Assembly (NCBI GenBank): GCA_947631985.1
Contig: CANRNK010000003.1
Coordinates: 1 to 54,816, forward strand
Origin: an uncultured Lachnospiraceae bacterium
GTDB taxonomy: Bacteria > Bacillota > Clostridia > Lachnospirales > Lachnospiraceae
Length of the DNA: 54,816 nt
Direction: 5' to 3'
Made by a program: the position numbers and the translations under genes. The notes below the pieces were generated by a model. That model saw nothing but the letters and a program-made list of their open reading frames with translations, searched no databases and was not told the DNA's origin. This document shows, one piece after another, positions 27,814 through 36,513 of this stretch; the first letter of the stretch is position 1; each line of letters begins with the position of its first letter.

Positions 27814-28881
27814 CTAGTATGCTCTTTCACCAATGATATCTGCTGCTGTTTCAGCTGGGAATACACCTTCGTCAACATACATAACTTTATCAACTGTTCC
27901 GCCACCCTCTAATGTCTGGATGATTTCAGAAACACGTGGTCCGTGAAGAGGATTACATTCTACTGTTACATTCATATCACCAGCGATCATAGATTCAAAT
28001 GCAGCTTTTACAGCGTCGAATGAGATTACGATTACATCGCCTTCTGGTCCACAAGTTTTACCTGCTGCTTTGATTGCGTCGATTGCTCCAAATGCCATAT
28101 TGTCATTTTCAGCAACAACTACATCGATGTCTGGGTACTGTTTCAGGAATGATTCCATAACTTCCTGACCTTTAGACTGTGTGAATTCACCTGTCTGCAT
28201 ATCAAGCATAGTCCATGTGTCAGCCATCTTAGATGCAAAACCTTCTGTTCTTCCAACCTGTGCAGATGCACCGATTGTACCCTGTAATGTTACGATGTTG
28301 ATTGCTTCATCTGCTCTTCCCTGTGTTGTAAGGTATTCACTTAACCAACCAGCTGCATCTTCGCCTTCTTTAACGAAATTTCCACCAACCCAGCATTCAT
28401 ACAGTGAATCATCAGCTACATCAACCATTCTATCTGATAAGATAACTGGGATTCCTGCTTCTTTTGCTTCCTGAAGCACTGTATCCCATCCTGTTTCTAC
28501 TACAGGTGCAAGTACGATATAATCAACTTCTTGCTGAATAAAACTTCTGATTGCTTTGATCTGATTTTCTTGTTTCTGTTGTGCATCATCAAAAATAAGT
28601 TTATATCCGTTTGCTTCTACGAACTCAGTTTTGAATGATTCTGTGTTTGCAGTTCTCCAGTCAGATTCTGCACCAACCTGTGCATAACCAACTACAATTA
28701 GGTCGCCTTCAGCTGCCGCTTCTTCTGCAGGTGCCGCTTCTTCCGCAGGAGCTGCTTCTTCTGCAGGTGCTGCTTCTTCTGTCGCTGCTGGTGCTGGTTC
28801 GCTTGTTGCCTGTCCACAACCTGTCATTAACGTTGCTGCCATTGCTGCACTAAGTAATACGCTTAATACTTTTCTCTTCAT
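27814..28881 (-). CDS. ytfQ: Sugar-binding lipoprotein of ABC importer (YtfQ-like)
   Basis: 355-residue solute-binding lipoprotein. Signal peptide with lipobox LMTGC, Cys at residue 22, then an Ala/Pro/Glu linker made of EEAAPA repeats (about residues 30-58), then a periplasmic-binding type I domain. VGYAQVGAESDWR, QQKQENQIKAIRSF, APVVETGWDTVLQEA and LSDRMVDV closely resemble E. coli YtfQ, which binds galactofuranose; a related hexose is possible here. The ATG at 28881 is 7 nt after GGGAGG; a TTG at 28896 is not preceded by a binding site. Induction by the upstream two-component system is likely. Confidence 0.94.
   Translation of the reverse strand: MKRKVLSVLLSAAMAATLMTGCGQATSEPAPAATEEAAPAEEAAPAEEAAPAEEAAAEGDLIVVGYAQVGAESDWRTANTESFKTEFVEANGYKLIFDDAQQKQENQIKAIRSFIQQEVDYIVLAPVVETGWDTVLQEAKEAGIPVILSDRMVDVADDSLYECWVGGNFVKEGEDAAGWLSEYLTTQGRADEAINIVTLQGTIGASAQVGRTEGFASKMADTWTMLDMQTGEFTQSKGQEVMESFLKQYPDIDVVVAENDNMAFGAIDAIKAAGKTCGPEGDVIVISFDAVKAAFESMIAGDMNVTVECNPLHGPRVSEIIQTLEGGGTVDKVMYVDEGVFPAETAADIIGERAY
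28715..28784. repeat. 18-bp tandem repeat encoding the lipoprotein linker
   Basis: Three full units and one partial unit (gcYgcttcttcYgcaggW, about 28715-28732, 28733-28750, 28751-28768, 28769 onward) with one to three differences encode EEAAPA repeats. It is a slippage-prone linker likely to vary in copy number. Confidence 0.8.
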
Positions 28882-28934
28882 GTTGGACCCTCCCAATATT
28901 TTTTCGGTTCGTCTGAACCTTGTTTACATTTACG

Positions 28935-29049
28935 ATTATATCTATTCCTGCAAAGATATAATACGGACTTTCTTCCTACTTTTGTTCTATTTTTTATCAG
29001 ACTATGAACAAAAAATGAACATTGTTCATTTTCTTCTGAAAAATGTTCA
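28935..29049 (-). promoter_or_regulatory. Activator-type promoter region with four TGAACA half-sites
   Basis: TATAAT (28935-28940, minus strand) has no good minus-35. Upstream lie TGAACA at 29005-29010 and 29016-29021 and the inverted form TGTTCA at 29023-29028 and 29044-29049. Direct copies are 11 bp apart and the inverted ones 21 bp apart, near one and two helical turns. They fit binding sites for the AraC-type response regulator encoded upstream; this is inference. Confidence 0.5.
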
Positions 29050-29067
29050 TTTTCTTACGAATTATTT

Positions 29068-30675
29068 TCACGCCATTTGCTGCAACGTCACTGGTTTCTC
29101 TTGCCTCACCACATATTTTGCTGGAATTTTGACAGTTACTTTTGTTCCCGCTCCGTATTCACTCTCATAAAAAATGCCATATTCTTCTCCATAGTTGAGT
29201 TTGATTCGCTCTGCAACATTCACAATTCCAAATCCCAGTTCCTTTTCAACTTTCTCTGCATTTTCTATGTTTCCTTTATTGCCTGTATTTCCTGTATTTT
29301 CTGATGTTTCTTCGCAATCAATCCTATTCGCTCTTCCACCAAGCATTGAATTCAATTCCAAAAGCTTATGTTCTGTCATTCCGATTCCATTATCTGTGAC
29401 GTAGAGATAAATATTGTCCTGAATCTGTTCTCCTGTTACTGTAATTTTTCCCATTCCCCGTTTATTCTTAATTCCGTGATAAAGAGCGTTTTCCACAAGA
29501 GGTTGTAAGGTAAGTTTGATAATAGAATGATTACTCACTTCATCCGGCACTTCTATCTCATACTCCAAAATATCACTATAGCGGAACTGTTGTATTTCAA
29601 GATAACTTCTAATATGAGAGACTTCTTCTGATATTCTGATGCTATCTCTTCCATCGCTCAGAACAGTCCTAAAAAAATCTGATAAAGAAGTAACCATGGA
29701 TACTACTTCCCTTGATTTTCTATCCTCAGCCAGCCAGATAATCGTATCCAATGTATTATATAGAAAATGTGGATTAATCTGAGCCTGTAATAGCCGAAGT
29801 TCCGTATCTCTTAATTGATTCTGTTCTTCTTTTATATGTTCTATCAAATCACCAATTTGTCCAATCATACTGTTAAAGCTATTGTTCAACATAGAAATCT
29901 CATTCCCATGGGAAATCTCTGCCCTGGTATTAAAGTCTCCCTTGGCAACAAGTTCTGTTGTTTTGCATAATTTCTGAATGGGTTTCGATACACTATTGGA
30001 GATTCCAAGCGACGCTACACTTGTAATTCCTACAATCAGCAATAAACATAATGTACTAATGCTAAGCGCCTGTTGTTCCTTCATTTCCAACTGCTTCCTT
30101 ACACTTTCCATATTTGAGGCTTCGTAATAAATATATTTTTGAATTTCTTCCTGGGTCAGTTCTGTTAAAATTCTGATATTATTATCTAACAAAACAATAT
30201 TTTCATCATAATGACCTGACTGCTTTACCGTATCATCAATCTCCCTGACTCGTTTTTCCAGGGTGTTCAAACTTTTTAAAATTGTATCAATTCTATCTTC
30301 GTTTCCTGTTCCCGTTGTAATGTTAAGTAGATTTTTAAAATCCTGTCTTGCTTCGTTTATAACAATATAGGGACTTTTTAACCCTGTTTTTTCTTCTATT
30401 TCTTTCGATGTCGACATGCTTACAATCATACGATACATAACATAGTCGACATCTTCTTTAAAATCAAGGTTGTACTGATTTGCAGCCGTAATATTTTTTA
30501 CGATCTGATTATAGGAGTTACAAAACGACACGAGGGAAAGCATCAGATAAATAATCAGAATGGTAAAAAGGATTAATAGTCCATAGGCAAACAGATTTAA
30601 TTTCATGTTTAAGGTAAACATGCTTTGTTTCAGTTGCAGTCTTTTTTTTATTTGCGCGATTCGTTCCTTACTCAT
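29068..30675 (-). CDS. Sensor histidine kinase, YesM/LytS-like
   Basis: 535 residues. Membrane segments at 28-50 and about 203-225 flank an extracellular domain of about 150 residues. HAMP follows, then the His_kinase motif QINPHFLYNTLD (phosphoacceptor His near 304) and an ATPase domain with LVENALYHGIKNK (N box near 393) and VTDNGIGM. A low-complexity insert of NTG/NKG repeats lies near 455-472, between the N box region and the final GFGIVNVAERIKLNYG box. Paired with the AraC-type regulator, 50 nt upstream. It should sense extracellular sugar or the loaded binding protein. Confidence 0.95.
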   Translation of the reverse strand: MSKERIAQIKKRLQLKQSMFTLNMKLNLFAYGLLILFTILIIYLMLSLVSFCNSYNQIVKNITAANQYNLDFKEDVDYVMYRMIVSMSTSKEIEEKTGLKSPYIVINEARQDFKNLLNITTGTGNEDRIDTILKSLNTLEKRVREIDDTVKQSGHYDENIVLLDNNIRILTELTQEEIQKYIYYEASNMESVRKQLEMKEQQALSISTLCLLLIVGITSVASLGISNSVSKPIQKLCKTTELVAKGDFNTRAEISHGNEISMLNNSFNSMIGQIGDLIEHIKEEQNQLRDTELRLLQAQINPHFLYNTLDTIIWLAEDRKSREVVSMVTSLSDFFRTVLSDGRDSIRISEEVSHIRSYLEIQQFRYSDILEYEIEVPDEVSNHSIIKLTLQPLVENALYHGIKNKRGMGKITVTGEQIQDNIYLYVTDNGIGMTEHKLLELNSMLGGRANRIDCEETSENTGNTGNKGNIENAEKVEKELGFGIVNVAERIKLNYGEEYGIFYESEYGAGTKVTVKIPAKYVVRQEKPVTLQQMA

Positions 30676-30725
30676 ATCTTACTGCCTCCTTGCGTCTCAA
30701 TCCCTATCTACCTTTTACTATCTCT

Positions 30726-32360
30726 TTATGAGTCTTTTTGTCTTCCACGGGAACGATACTCTTTCGGGGTGCAGTCCTGTGTCTTTTTGAACAAATAACT
30801 AAAATAATGAGAATCTTTATATCCAACTTCATATCCAATGTCCGATGTTTTCTTATTCGAACACATGAGAAGTTCTTTTGCTTTTTTCATTCTCAAATCT
30901 GTTAAAAATTCAATAAACGTCTGTTTCATTTCCTGTGCAAAAATAGTACTGAAATAACTAGGGCTCATATTAACGCTTGCAGAAACCGTATTGAGGGAGA
31001 TTTCATCATTTGCATAATTTCGTTCCATATAGCTGACTGCATTTGCAATGGTAGAATCATATTTTTTCATTGTAATTGTATCACGACAACCGAGTGCCTG
31101 TTCCAGCAGTTTTTCTAAATAAGCCGACATTCCGTCAAATGTATTAAATACATTTGCTGCTTTCAGATTATCCAATCCAAGCTCTGCCGGAAGCCCTGCT
31201 TCTATTCCAAGCTCCTCAACAAATCCTGTTACACAAAAATAGATATCCATTCCAATATATTGGCGAAACAAAAGAGAGCTTAAATTATTCTGTCCAAATC
31301 CCGAAAAATAATCCATTAAAAAATGTTTGATTTCATTGACCGAACCACTTTTTAAAAAGTTTGTCAGAATCTTTCGATCAAGCTTTTCTGTGTCAAGCTT
31401 TGTCAGGTCAAAATCGGCATCTTCAAATAGTTGCACTTCTTCAATTTTATCGAAGGAAACCATTTCATTCGTTCGTCCCATATATCGATGCGAAAATGCC
31501 TTATTTGCTTCGTCAAAAGACTCAGGTAATTCTCGAAGCCTTTGAACTGGCTTCCCAATTCCACCAAAGTATTCAATTTGTTGAAACTTCTTTATTTCAT
31601 AAATAATATCTGCAAAAAGCTGATCAATTGCCTGTAGAACCTGAGCAACCGACTCACCCTTTAAAAGAAATGCATATCCATCGACTCCTCGCTCGAATAG
31701 ATCAAGCATTTCATTCCCATTGCAGACTGCAGCGATTTTCTCAGATGCATCAACCACTTCCTTTGAGTAGGTCGTCATGCCAATCCCTTTGTCATAAATC
31801 TTAAACAATACAATACAATAACATTGTGCCAAAAGGTCCATCTCTAACTGCTTCGCCCGTGCCAATATTTCAGACATCGCTACTTCTTTGTAGACAAGGT
31901 CATTTAAGAGTTTTTGTTTGTCATTTTTTTTGTGTTCCATCAGTTGAAGCCTAAAATGTTCTATACACTCAAGTTGTTTTTTTTCTTCTTCAATTTTATC
32001 CGCAACTTCTTTCACAGCCTGAAGAAGTTTTGCAGACGAGATTGGTTTTAACAAATATTCTGTGACCCCTATTTTAATTGCTTCCTTTGCATATTCAAAC
32101 TCGTTATATCCACTCAGAATAATAATTTTAATATCTGGAAGTTCTTTTTTGACCAGTCTGCTTAATTCCAAACCATCCATAAAAGGCATCTTGATATCTG
32201 TGATCAGAATGTCCGGCTTAAGATTTTGAATCATAGGAAATGCCAGTTCCCCGTCACTCGCTTCCCCGATAAAGGTAAATCCTTCGTTTATCCAGTCAAT
32301 ATTATGTTTGATTCCTTCACGTATAATAATTTCATCTTCAACAAGAAAAACTTTCAGCAT
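30726..32360 (-). CDS. Response regulator with AraC-type DNA-binding domain (YesN-like)
   Basis: 544 residues. The receiver domain has the acidic pair at residues 8-9, phosphoacceptor Asp 55 (ILITDIKMP), Ser in ILSGYNEFEYA and Lys in YLLKPI. A long middle region follows, then two AraC helix-turn-helix motifs (about 440-540) with SPSYFSTIF and DSHYFSYLFKK. The ATG at 32360 is preceded by GGAGGAAATT. First gene of the two-component operon; the natural target is the importer promoter at 28935-29049. Confidence 0.95.
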   Translation of the reverse strand: MLKVFLVEDEIIIREGIKHNIDWINEGFTFIGEASDGELAFPMIQNLKPDILITDIKMPFMDGLELSRLVKKELPDIKIIILSGYNEFEYAKEAIKIGVTEYLLKPISSAKLLQAVKEVADKIEEEKKQLECIEHFRLQLMEHKKNDKQKLLNDLVYKEVAMSEILARAKQLEMDLLAQCYCIVLFKIYDKGIGMTTYSKEVVDASEKIAAVCNGNEMLDLFERGVDGYAFLLKGESVAQVLQAIDQLFADIIYEIKKFQQIEYFGGIGKPVQRLRELPESFDEANKAFSHRYMGRTNEMVSFDKIEEVQLFEDADFDLTKLDTEKLDRKILTNFLKSGSVNEIKHFLMDYFSGFGQNNLSSLLFRQYIGMDIYFCVTGFVEELGIEAGLPAELGLDNLKAANVFNTFDGMSAYLEKLLEQALGCRDTITMKKYDSTIANAVSYMERNYANDEISLNTVSASVNMSPSYFSTIFAQEMKQTFIEFLTDLRMKKAKELLMCSNKKTSDIGYEVGYKDSHYFSYLFKKTQDCTPKEYRSRGRQKDS

Positions 32361-32398
32361 AATTTCCTCCAATATGATAATCCAAACAGTTCCTTTTT

Positions 32399-32427
32399 AT
32401 TGTAAGTGCAAGTTGGATAAAAGACAA
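32399..32427 (-). promoter_or_regulatory. Promoter of the two-component operon
   Basis: TTGTCT (32422-32427) and TACAAT (32399-32404) are 17 bp apart on the minus strand, 39 bp before the regulator ATG and just beyond the preceding terminator. Confidence 0.65.
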
Positions 32428-32428
32428 T

Positions 32429-32465
32429 AAAAAAACGCTTATTCCAGGAAAAGAGTAAGCGTTTT
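32429..32465 (-). terminator. Terminator after the small membrane protein gene
   Basis: The stem AAAACGCTTA (32432-32441) and TAAGCGTTTT (32456-32465) is followed on the minus strand by a T run. It separates the thrC transcript from the two-component operon. Confidence 0.85.
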
Positions 32466-32472
32466 CTGATTC

Positions 32473-32820
32473 TTAAATCTGCAAATGTTTTTTTTGCGCT
32501 TTGATGTTCAGATAACCATATACAATCAGCATGATAAAGGTAAGGATAAGTACTACGAACTGTATGGTGCCGATTTCGGGATAATACATCATGGCCACAC
32601 CCAGAATTCCCGAAACGCTTCCAACGATTCCCATTAATAAGGTAGGAAGGAACATCGCTTCTAAAAAGCCTTCTTTGTCCGCGTTCTTTGGAACCTCAAC
32701 TCCTTTGCTTAACATGATTCCTGGTATGACTCTGCTTTTTTTCATTGTGATTGCTGCCCAGATTAAATATACTCCACAGCCTAGCACAATCACATCAAAT
32801 ATCGGAAACGTTCCTGTCAT
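32473..32820 (-). CDS. Small membrane protein of unknown function
   Basis: 115 residues, not recognised. Three hydrophobic segments are visible, at about 6-24, 56-78 and 83-103, with a charged loop between the first two (KGVEVPKNADKEGF). The family role is unknown. It lies 31 nt downstream of thrC and ends the transcript. The start codon is preceded by AAGATGGGAATAAAAA rather than a canonical binding site; the same GATGGGAAT block precedes three other genes in this window. Confidence 0.75.
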   Translation of the reverse strand: MTGTFPIFDVIVLGCGVYLIWAAITMKKSRVIPGIMLSKGVEVPKNADKEGFLEAMFLPTLLMGIVGSVSGILGVAMMYYPEIGTIQFVVLILTFIMLIVYGYLNIKAQKKHLQI

Positions 32821-32851
32821 TTTTTATTCCCATCTTCCTTGTATCGGATTA

Positions 32852-34339
32852 TTATAGTTTCAAAAATGCTTTTACTGCATCTTTCATTTCGCTCTTGTCA
32901 CAGGTAGTCTGATGAATAACTCTGGCTGTTCTAATTTCTTCTATCGCCTGTGGTACTGCAACTTTAGACAACTTTTCAAGTTCATCCACAAGTTCAAACT
33001 CTGTCATCGTATCATATGCCGTATCAATCGCATCCATAACACTTCTGGTGAATTTGTAGGGGCTTGCTGTTGATACAATGACTGTTTTGGTTTGATCCGC
33101 TGTCTCTGCTTTGTATTTTTCATACACGCTGTATGCAACTGCTGTATGCGTGTCCATTACATAGCCTGTCTTATGATATAGAGAAGCAATTGCTTCTGCT
33201 GTTTCCTCTTCAGAGGCATAGTTTCCATAAAAGTCAGCGAGTTCATTCTTCATTTCATCCGTTATTTCATATCGTCCCACTTTTGAAAGGTCAGACATCA
33301 GCTTCGCATTTTTTTCTGAAGAATTCCCTGCAATTCTGTAAATCAAGCGTTCCAAATTACTTGAAATAAGGATATCCATCGAGGGCGATGTGGTTAAAAC
33401 AAACTCTCTGTTTCTATCATATACTCCTGTTTCAAAGAAATCATAGAGCACCTTATTGTCATTGGAGGCACAAATCAATTTGGCAATTGGTAATCCCATT
33501 TTTTTCGCATAATATCCGGCAAGAATATTCCCAAAATTACCAGTTGGAACTACAAAGTTAATCTGTTCTCCTTCTTTGATTTCATTTCTTTTTAGAAGCT
33601 GAACATAAGAATACACATAATATACAACTTGCGGAATCAATCGGCCAATATTAATGGAGTTTGCGGAAGAAAACTGAAATCCATTCTGATTCATCAGTTG
33701 TTCAAACTCTTTGTCAGAAAAAATATTCTTTACACCAGTCTGTGCGTCATCAAAATTACCTTCAATTCCAATCACATGCGTGTTGGCGCCAACTTGTGTC
33801 ACCATCTGTTTTTCCTGAATCATGCTGACACCGCTCTTGGGATAAAATACAATAATCTTGGTTCCTTCCACATCTGCAAATCCTGCAAGTGCTGCTTTCC
33901 CAGTATCTCCTGACGTTGCAGTCAGAATGACAATTTCATTCGTTGCCTGATTCTTTTTGGCAGAGGTAATCATTAAATAAGGCAAGATGGAGAGTGCCAT
34001 ATCTTTAAACGCGATTGTTGACCCATGAAACAATTCCAAAAAATAAGGACTCATATCACCAATTGTTGGAGCGATTTCTGAATTGTCAAATTTTGAATCA
34101 TAAGCATGCTCGATACAATTCTTTAACTCTTCTTCCGTAAAATCAGTGAAAAACAATTTCATAATCTCATAGGCTACTTCACGATAATTCATCGCGGATA
34201 ACTCATTTAATGTTTTATCAAGAGACGGAATCTCATTTGGAACGAAGAGTCCTCCGTCCTCGGCAAGCCCTTTCAGGATTGCTTGTGATGCCTTTACTGC
34301 GATTTTGTCATTTCTGGTACTTCTATATAGAATATCCAT
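32852..34339 (-). CDS. thrC: Threonine synthase
   Basis: Pyridoxal-phosphate enzyme converting O-phosphohomoserine to threonine. The cofactor lysine is in STIAFKDMAL (near residue 116). TSGDTGKAALAG and VPTGNFGN bind the phosphate and cofactor. 495 residues is the long (class 1) bacterial form. Two adjacent ATG codons (34342 and 34339) follow AGAGGA; I prefer the second for spacing. Homoserine kinase and dehydrogenase genes are not nearby. Confidence 0.95.
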   Translation of the reverse strand: MDILYRSTRNDKIAVKASQAILKGLAEDGGLFVPNEIPSLDKTLNELSAMNYREVAYEIMKLFFTDFTEEELKNCIEHAYDSKFDNSEIAPTIGDMSPYFLELFHGSTIAFKDMALSILPYLMITSAKKNQATNEIVILTATSGDTGKAALAGFADVEGTKIIVFYPKSGVSMIQEKQMVTQVGANTHVIGIEGNFDDAQTGVKNIFSDKEFEQLMNQNGFQFSSANSINIGRLIPQVVYYVYSYVQLLKRNEIKEGEQINFVVPTGNFGNILAGYYAKKMGLPIAKLICASNDNKVLYDFFETGVYDRNREFVLTTSPSMDILISSNLERLIYRIAGNSSEKNAKLMSDLSKVGRYEITDEMKNELADFYGNYASEEETAEAIASLYHKTGYVMDTHTAVAYSVYEKYKAETADQTKTVIVSTASPYKFTRSVMDAIDTAYDTMTEFELVDELEKLSKVAVPQAIEEIRTARVIHQTTCDKSEMKDAVKAFLKL

Positions 34340-34375
34340 CATTTCATTCCTCTCAAACAGTATTTTTCGTTAGCA

Positions 34376-34404
34376 AGTATATCATATTCTGATATCATAA
34401 GCAA
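34376..34404 (-). promoter_or_regulatory. Promoter of thrC
   Basis: TTGCTT (34399-34404) and TATACT (34376-34381) are 17 bp apart on the minus strand, 36 bp before thrC. Confidence 0.6.
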
Positions 34405-34434
34405 ACAAAACTGCACCCATTTATCAGGCAAAAA

Positions 34435-34463
34435 TTGTCATAAAAAGCAAAAAATGTTATAGT
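34435..34463 (+). promoter_or_regulatory. Promoter of the AP2-domain gene
   Basis: TTGTCA (34435-34440) and TATAGT (34458-34463) are 17 bp apart, 63 bp before the ATG; it is back to back with the thrC promoter. Confidence 0.65.
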
Positions 34464-34526
34464 ATCTGTAATAGAAATTTTTAATTTGGATTATAATTTC
34501 AAAAAAACAGAAAGGTAAGGTACTAA

Positions 34527-35324
34527 ATGGAGAACAGACTTCCAGGTGTTACAATCAGCAGAAAAAAAAATCAGTCGTTGTATTACCGTTCTTCCCTCAC
34601 CTATCGCAACAAGCACATCAGTCTTGGAAGTTTTGACTCTATGATGAAAGCGCATCTTGCCTACCGTGAGGCATGGTGCCTATTAGAAGATGAATCCCTT
34701 TCAATAGAATCCTGGACTGATCATAAAATTATTTCTTTTGAAAAATGGGTCTGCCTTGCAAACTTCAGGGATAACCATCTCTATATCTGTAACCCCATTT
34801 ATACAAAACAGAAATTTTTTTATTATTATCTAAGTCCAAACACCTGTCTTATTTTCGATATCGAGGATTTATTTTATTATTCTATGCATAAAATCATGCG
34901 ACGTGGCGGGCATTTGTTTGTCTCTGATTACGGAATGCAATATAATATTATGAACCGTTACGGAATTAAAAATTATGCTGTACAGAATCGGGATTACAAA
35001 TTAAAAAACGGAAACCCCCTTGACCTTCGTTATGAGAACATTCTGATTATAAACCGATATCAGGGTGTTCAAAAAATCCAAGTCAAAGGGGTAACGAAAT
35101 ACAAGGTTTTGATTCACATAAATGGAAATTATACGGTCGGAACCTACGATTCGGAAATAGAAGCTGCGATTGCCTATAATAAAGCTGTTGATTTTGTCCG
35201 TACCAAAAATGTTACGAAAAACTACAGCATTAATTTTATTGAAGAAATCACAAATTCGACTTATGCTGAAATTTATTCCAGGTTGAAGTTGTCAAAAAAG
35301 CTACGAACGCTCTCCCAACAATAA
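34527..35324 (+). CDS. AP2-domain protein with a degenerate HNH-like centre
   Basis: 265 residues. Two AP2/ERF-like DNA-binding domains are visible: residues 5-50 (GVTISRKK...ISLGSFDSMMKAHLAYREA) and about 178-228 (KYKVLIHINGNYTVGTYDSEIEAAIAYNKA). Between them, near 150-175, NRDYKLKNGNPLDLRYENI resembles the core of HNH homing endonucleases (DHINGNPLDNRxENL) but lacks the catalytic histidine. It looks like a domesticated AP2-HNH homing endonuclease that now only binds DNA, perhaps as a regulator. It has its own promoter and ends 6 bp from the convergent lysozyme gene. AAAGGTAAGGTACTAA precedes the ATG. Target unknown. Confidence 0.75.
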   Translation: MENRLPGVTISRKKNQSLYYRSSLTYRNKHISLGSFDSMMKAHLAYREAWCLLEDESLSIESWTDHKIISFEKWVCLANFRDNHLYICNPIYTKQKFFYYYLSPNTCLIFDIEDLFYYSMHKIMRRGGHLFVSDYGMQYNIMNRYGIKNYAVQNRDYKLKNGNPLDLRYENILIINRYQGVQKIQVKGVTKYKVLIHINGNYTVGTYDSEIEAAIAYNKAVDFVRTKNVTKNYSINFIEEITNSTYAEIYSRLKLSKKLRTLSQQ

Positions 35325-35330
35325 TTCCTA

Positions 35331-36494
35331 TTATTTTGCGTCATAATCAACAAAGCTAAGATTTAGATCTACTTTTCCACTAACGCCATCTAATTCTCCG
35401 CGAAAGCTATACTGCCACATGTTAAATTTGTAAGGGTAGTCAGGTACATCTGCTTCCTGCGACAGCCAGATATCATATTCTGACAAAGTGGAAAGATTCA
35501 CTTTTTTGATGAGCCATTCCTTATTTCCATATATCATGGTTTTATAACCAGCCTGCTTAATCGTCGTAAGGAATGCCTGCGCCATTTTTGTTTTTGCCTC
35601 TTTTGATAGGGTGTCAATTCGAGAAGTATCTCCTTTGATTTCCTCCATATCGTATACCACCGGATAAGTGATTGTACTATCCTTCAGACTCTCAATTACC
35701 ATATTTGCTTCTTCTACTGCTTCCGCTTCTGTAACCGCCTGTGAAAAAAAGTAAACGCCGATACTTAATCCGGCACTTTGTGCCTTCTCAAGATGTTCCT
35801 TGAATTTTTCATCCGGTATCAGTTGTCCACCACCATATCCTCTTGCTCCAACTTTAATCATTACAAATTCGATTCCTGCTTTTTTCAATTTCACAAAATC
35901 AATCTCTTCCTGCTCTTTTGAAATATCGATTCCCATTCTGGATATCTTTTTACTATCTTCGTAATATTCCATAACAGAACCTTTTAAAACCAGATTCGAA
36001 AGATGGTAGGTGTTTTTCGTCAGATAAGGATTGATTGGAACCCATTCTTCAGCACCGTCCTCTCCTAATATCTTTGTCTGATTTTTATGCTCCTCCACCA
36101 AAGCTTCTTCAGGCGTCTTCTCTTCTTCTGCCTGCTTCTTTTCGTATTGCTGTACCTCTCCCTCAGGCTTGGAGTTCTCATTCTCCTTGTCATACATATC
36201 CCAAAAATCCAGTTCATCCGAAGTCAGTGTACTTCCAGAGACATAATCTTCAAGCTCCGACGAATTAGATTCTGTCTGTGATGTTTCTGATTCTAATGAT
36301 GCAATTTGCTCTTCTGTTGCACTGATATCTGTCCCTTTTGTTTTTTGTTTTTTTTCAAGGATATCCTTATTCAGGAACAAAACCATAATAAAAATGAGCA
36401 CAAAAAGTGCAATGATTGTTGCAATCGTTGTCATTACCAGCGAATTCTTCCTGCCATCACTTTCATAATCATCCTGTTCAAATCTCATGCTCAT
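35331..36494 (-). CDS. Membrane-anchored GH25 family lysozyme
   Basis: 387 residues. A short cytoplasmic N-terminus is followed by one membrane segment (20-41), an acidic Ser/Glu-rich linker (about 45-140), a spacer, and a GH25 muramidase domain (about 183-387) starting RMGIDISKEQ. The catalytic acid candidates are the Asp in GIDIS and the Glu pair in VYDMEEI. It should cleave N-acetylmuramyl bonds of peptidoglycan while tethered to the outside of the membrane. Two starts are possible (36494 or 36488). It follows udk by 19 nt, at the end of the rnf transcript. Confidence 0.9.
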   Translation of the reverse strand: MSMRFEQDDYESDGRKNSLVMTTIATIIALFVLIFIMVLFLNKDILEKKQKTKGTDISATEEQIASLESETSQTESNSSELEDYVSGSTLTSDELDFWDMYDKENENSKPEGEVQQYEKKQAEEEKTPEEALVEEHKNQTKILGEDGAEEWVPINPYLTKNTYHLSNLVLKGSVMEYYEDSKKISRMGIDISKEQEEIDFVKLKKAGIEFVMIKVGARGYGGGQLIPDEKFKEHLEKAQSAGLSIGVYFFSQAVTEAEAVEEANMVIESLKDSTITYPVVYDMEEIKGDTSRIDTLSKEAKTKMAQAFLTTIKQAGYKTMIYGNKEWLIKKVNLSTLSEYDIWLSQEADVPDYPYKFNMWQYSFRGELDGVSGKVDLNLSFVDYDAK

Positions 36495-36513
36495 TCTTCC
36501 TCATCTTCTGAAT

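Noticed and set aside
28715..28784. Short repeats as a CRISPR array
   Set aside because: Units are contiguous without spacers and are in frame, encoding a protein linker.
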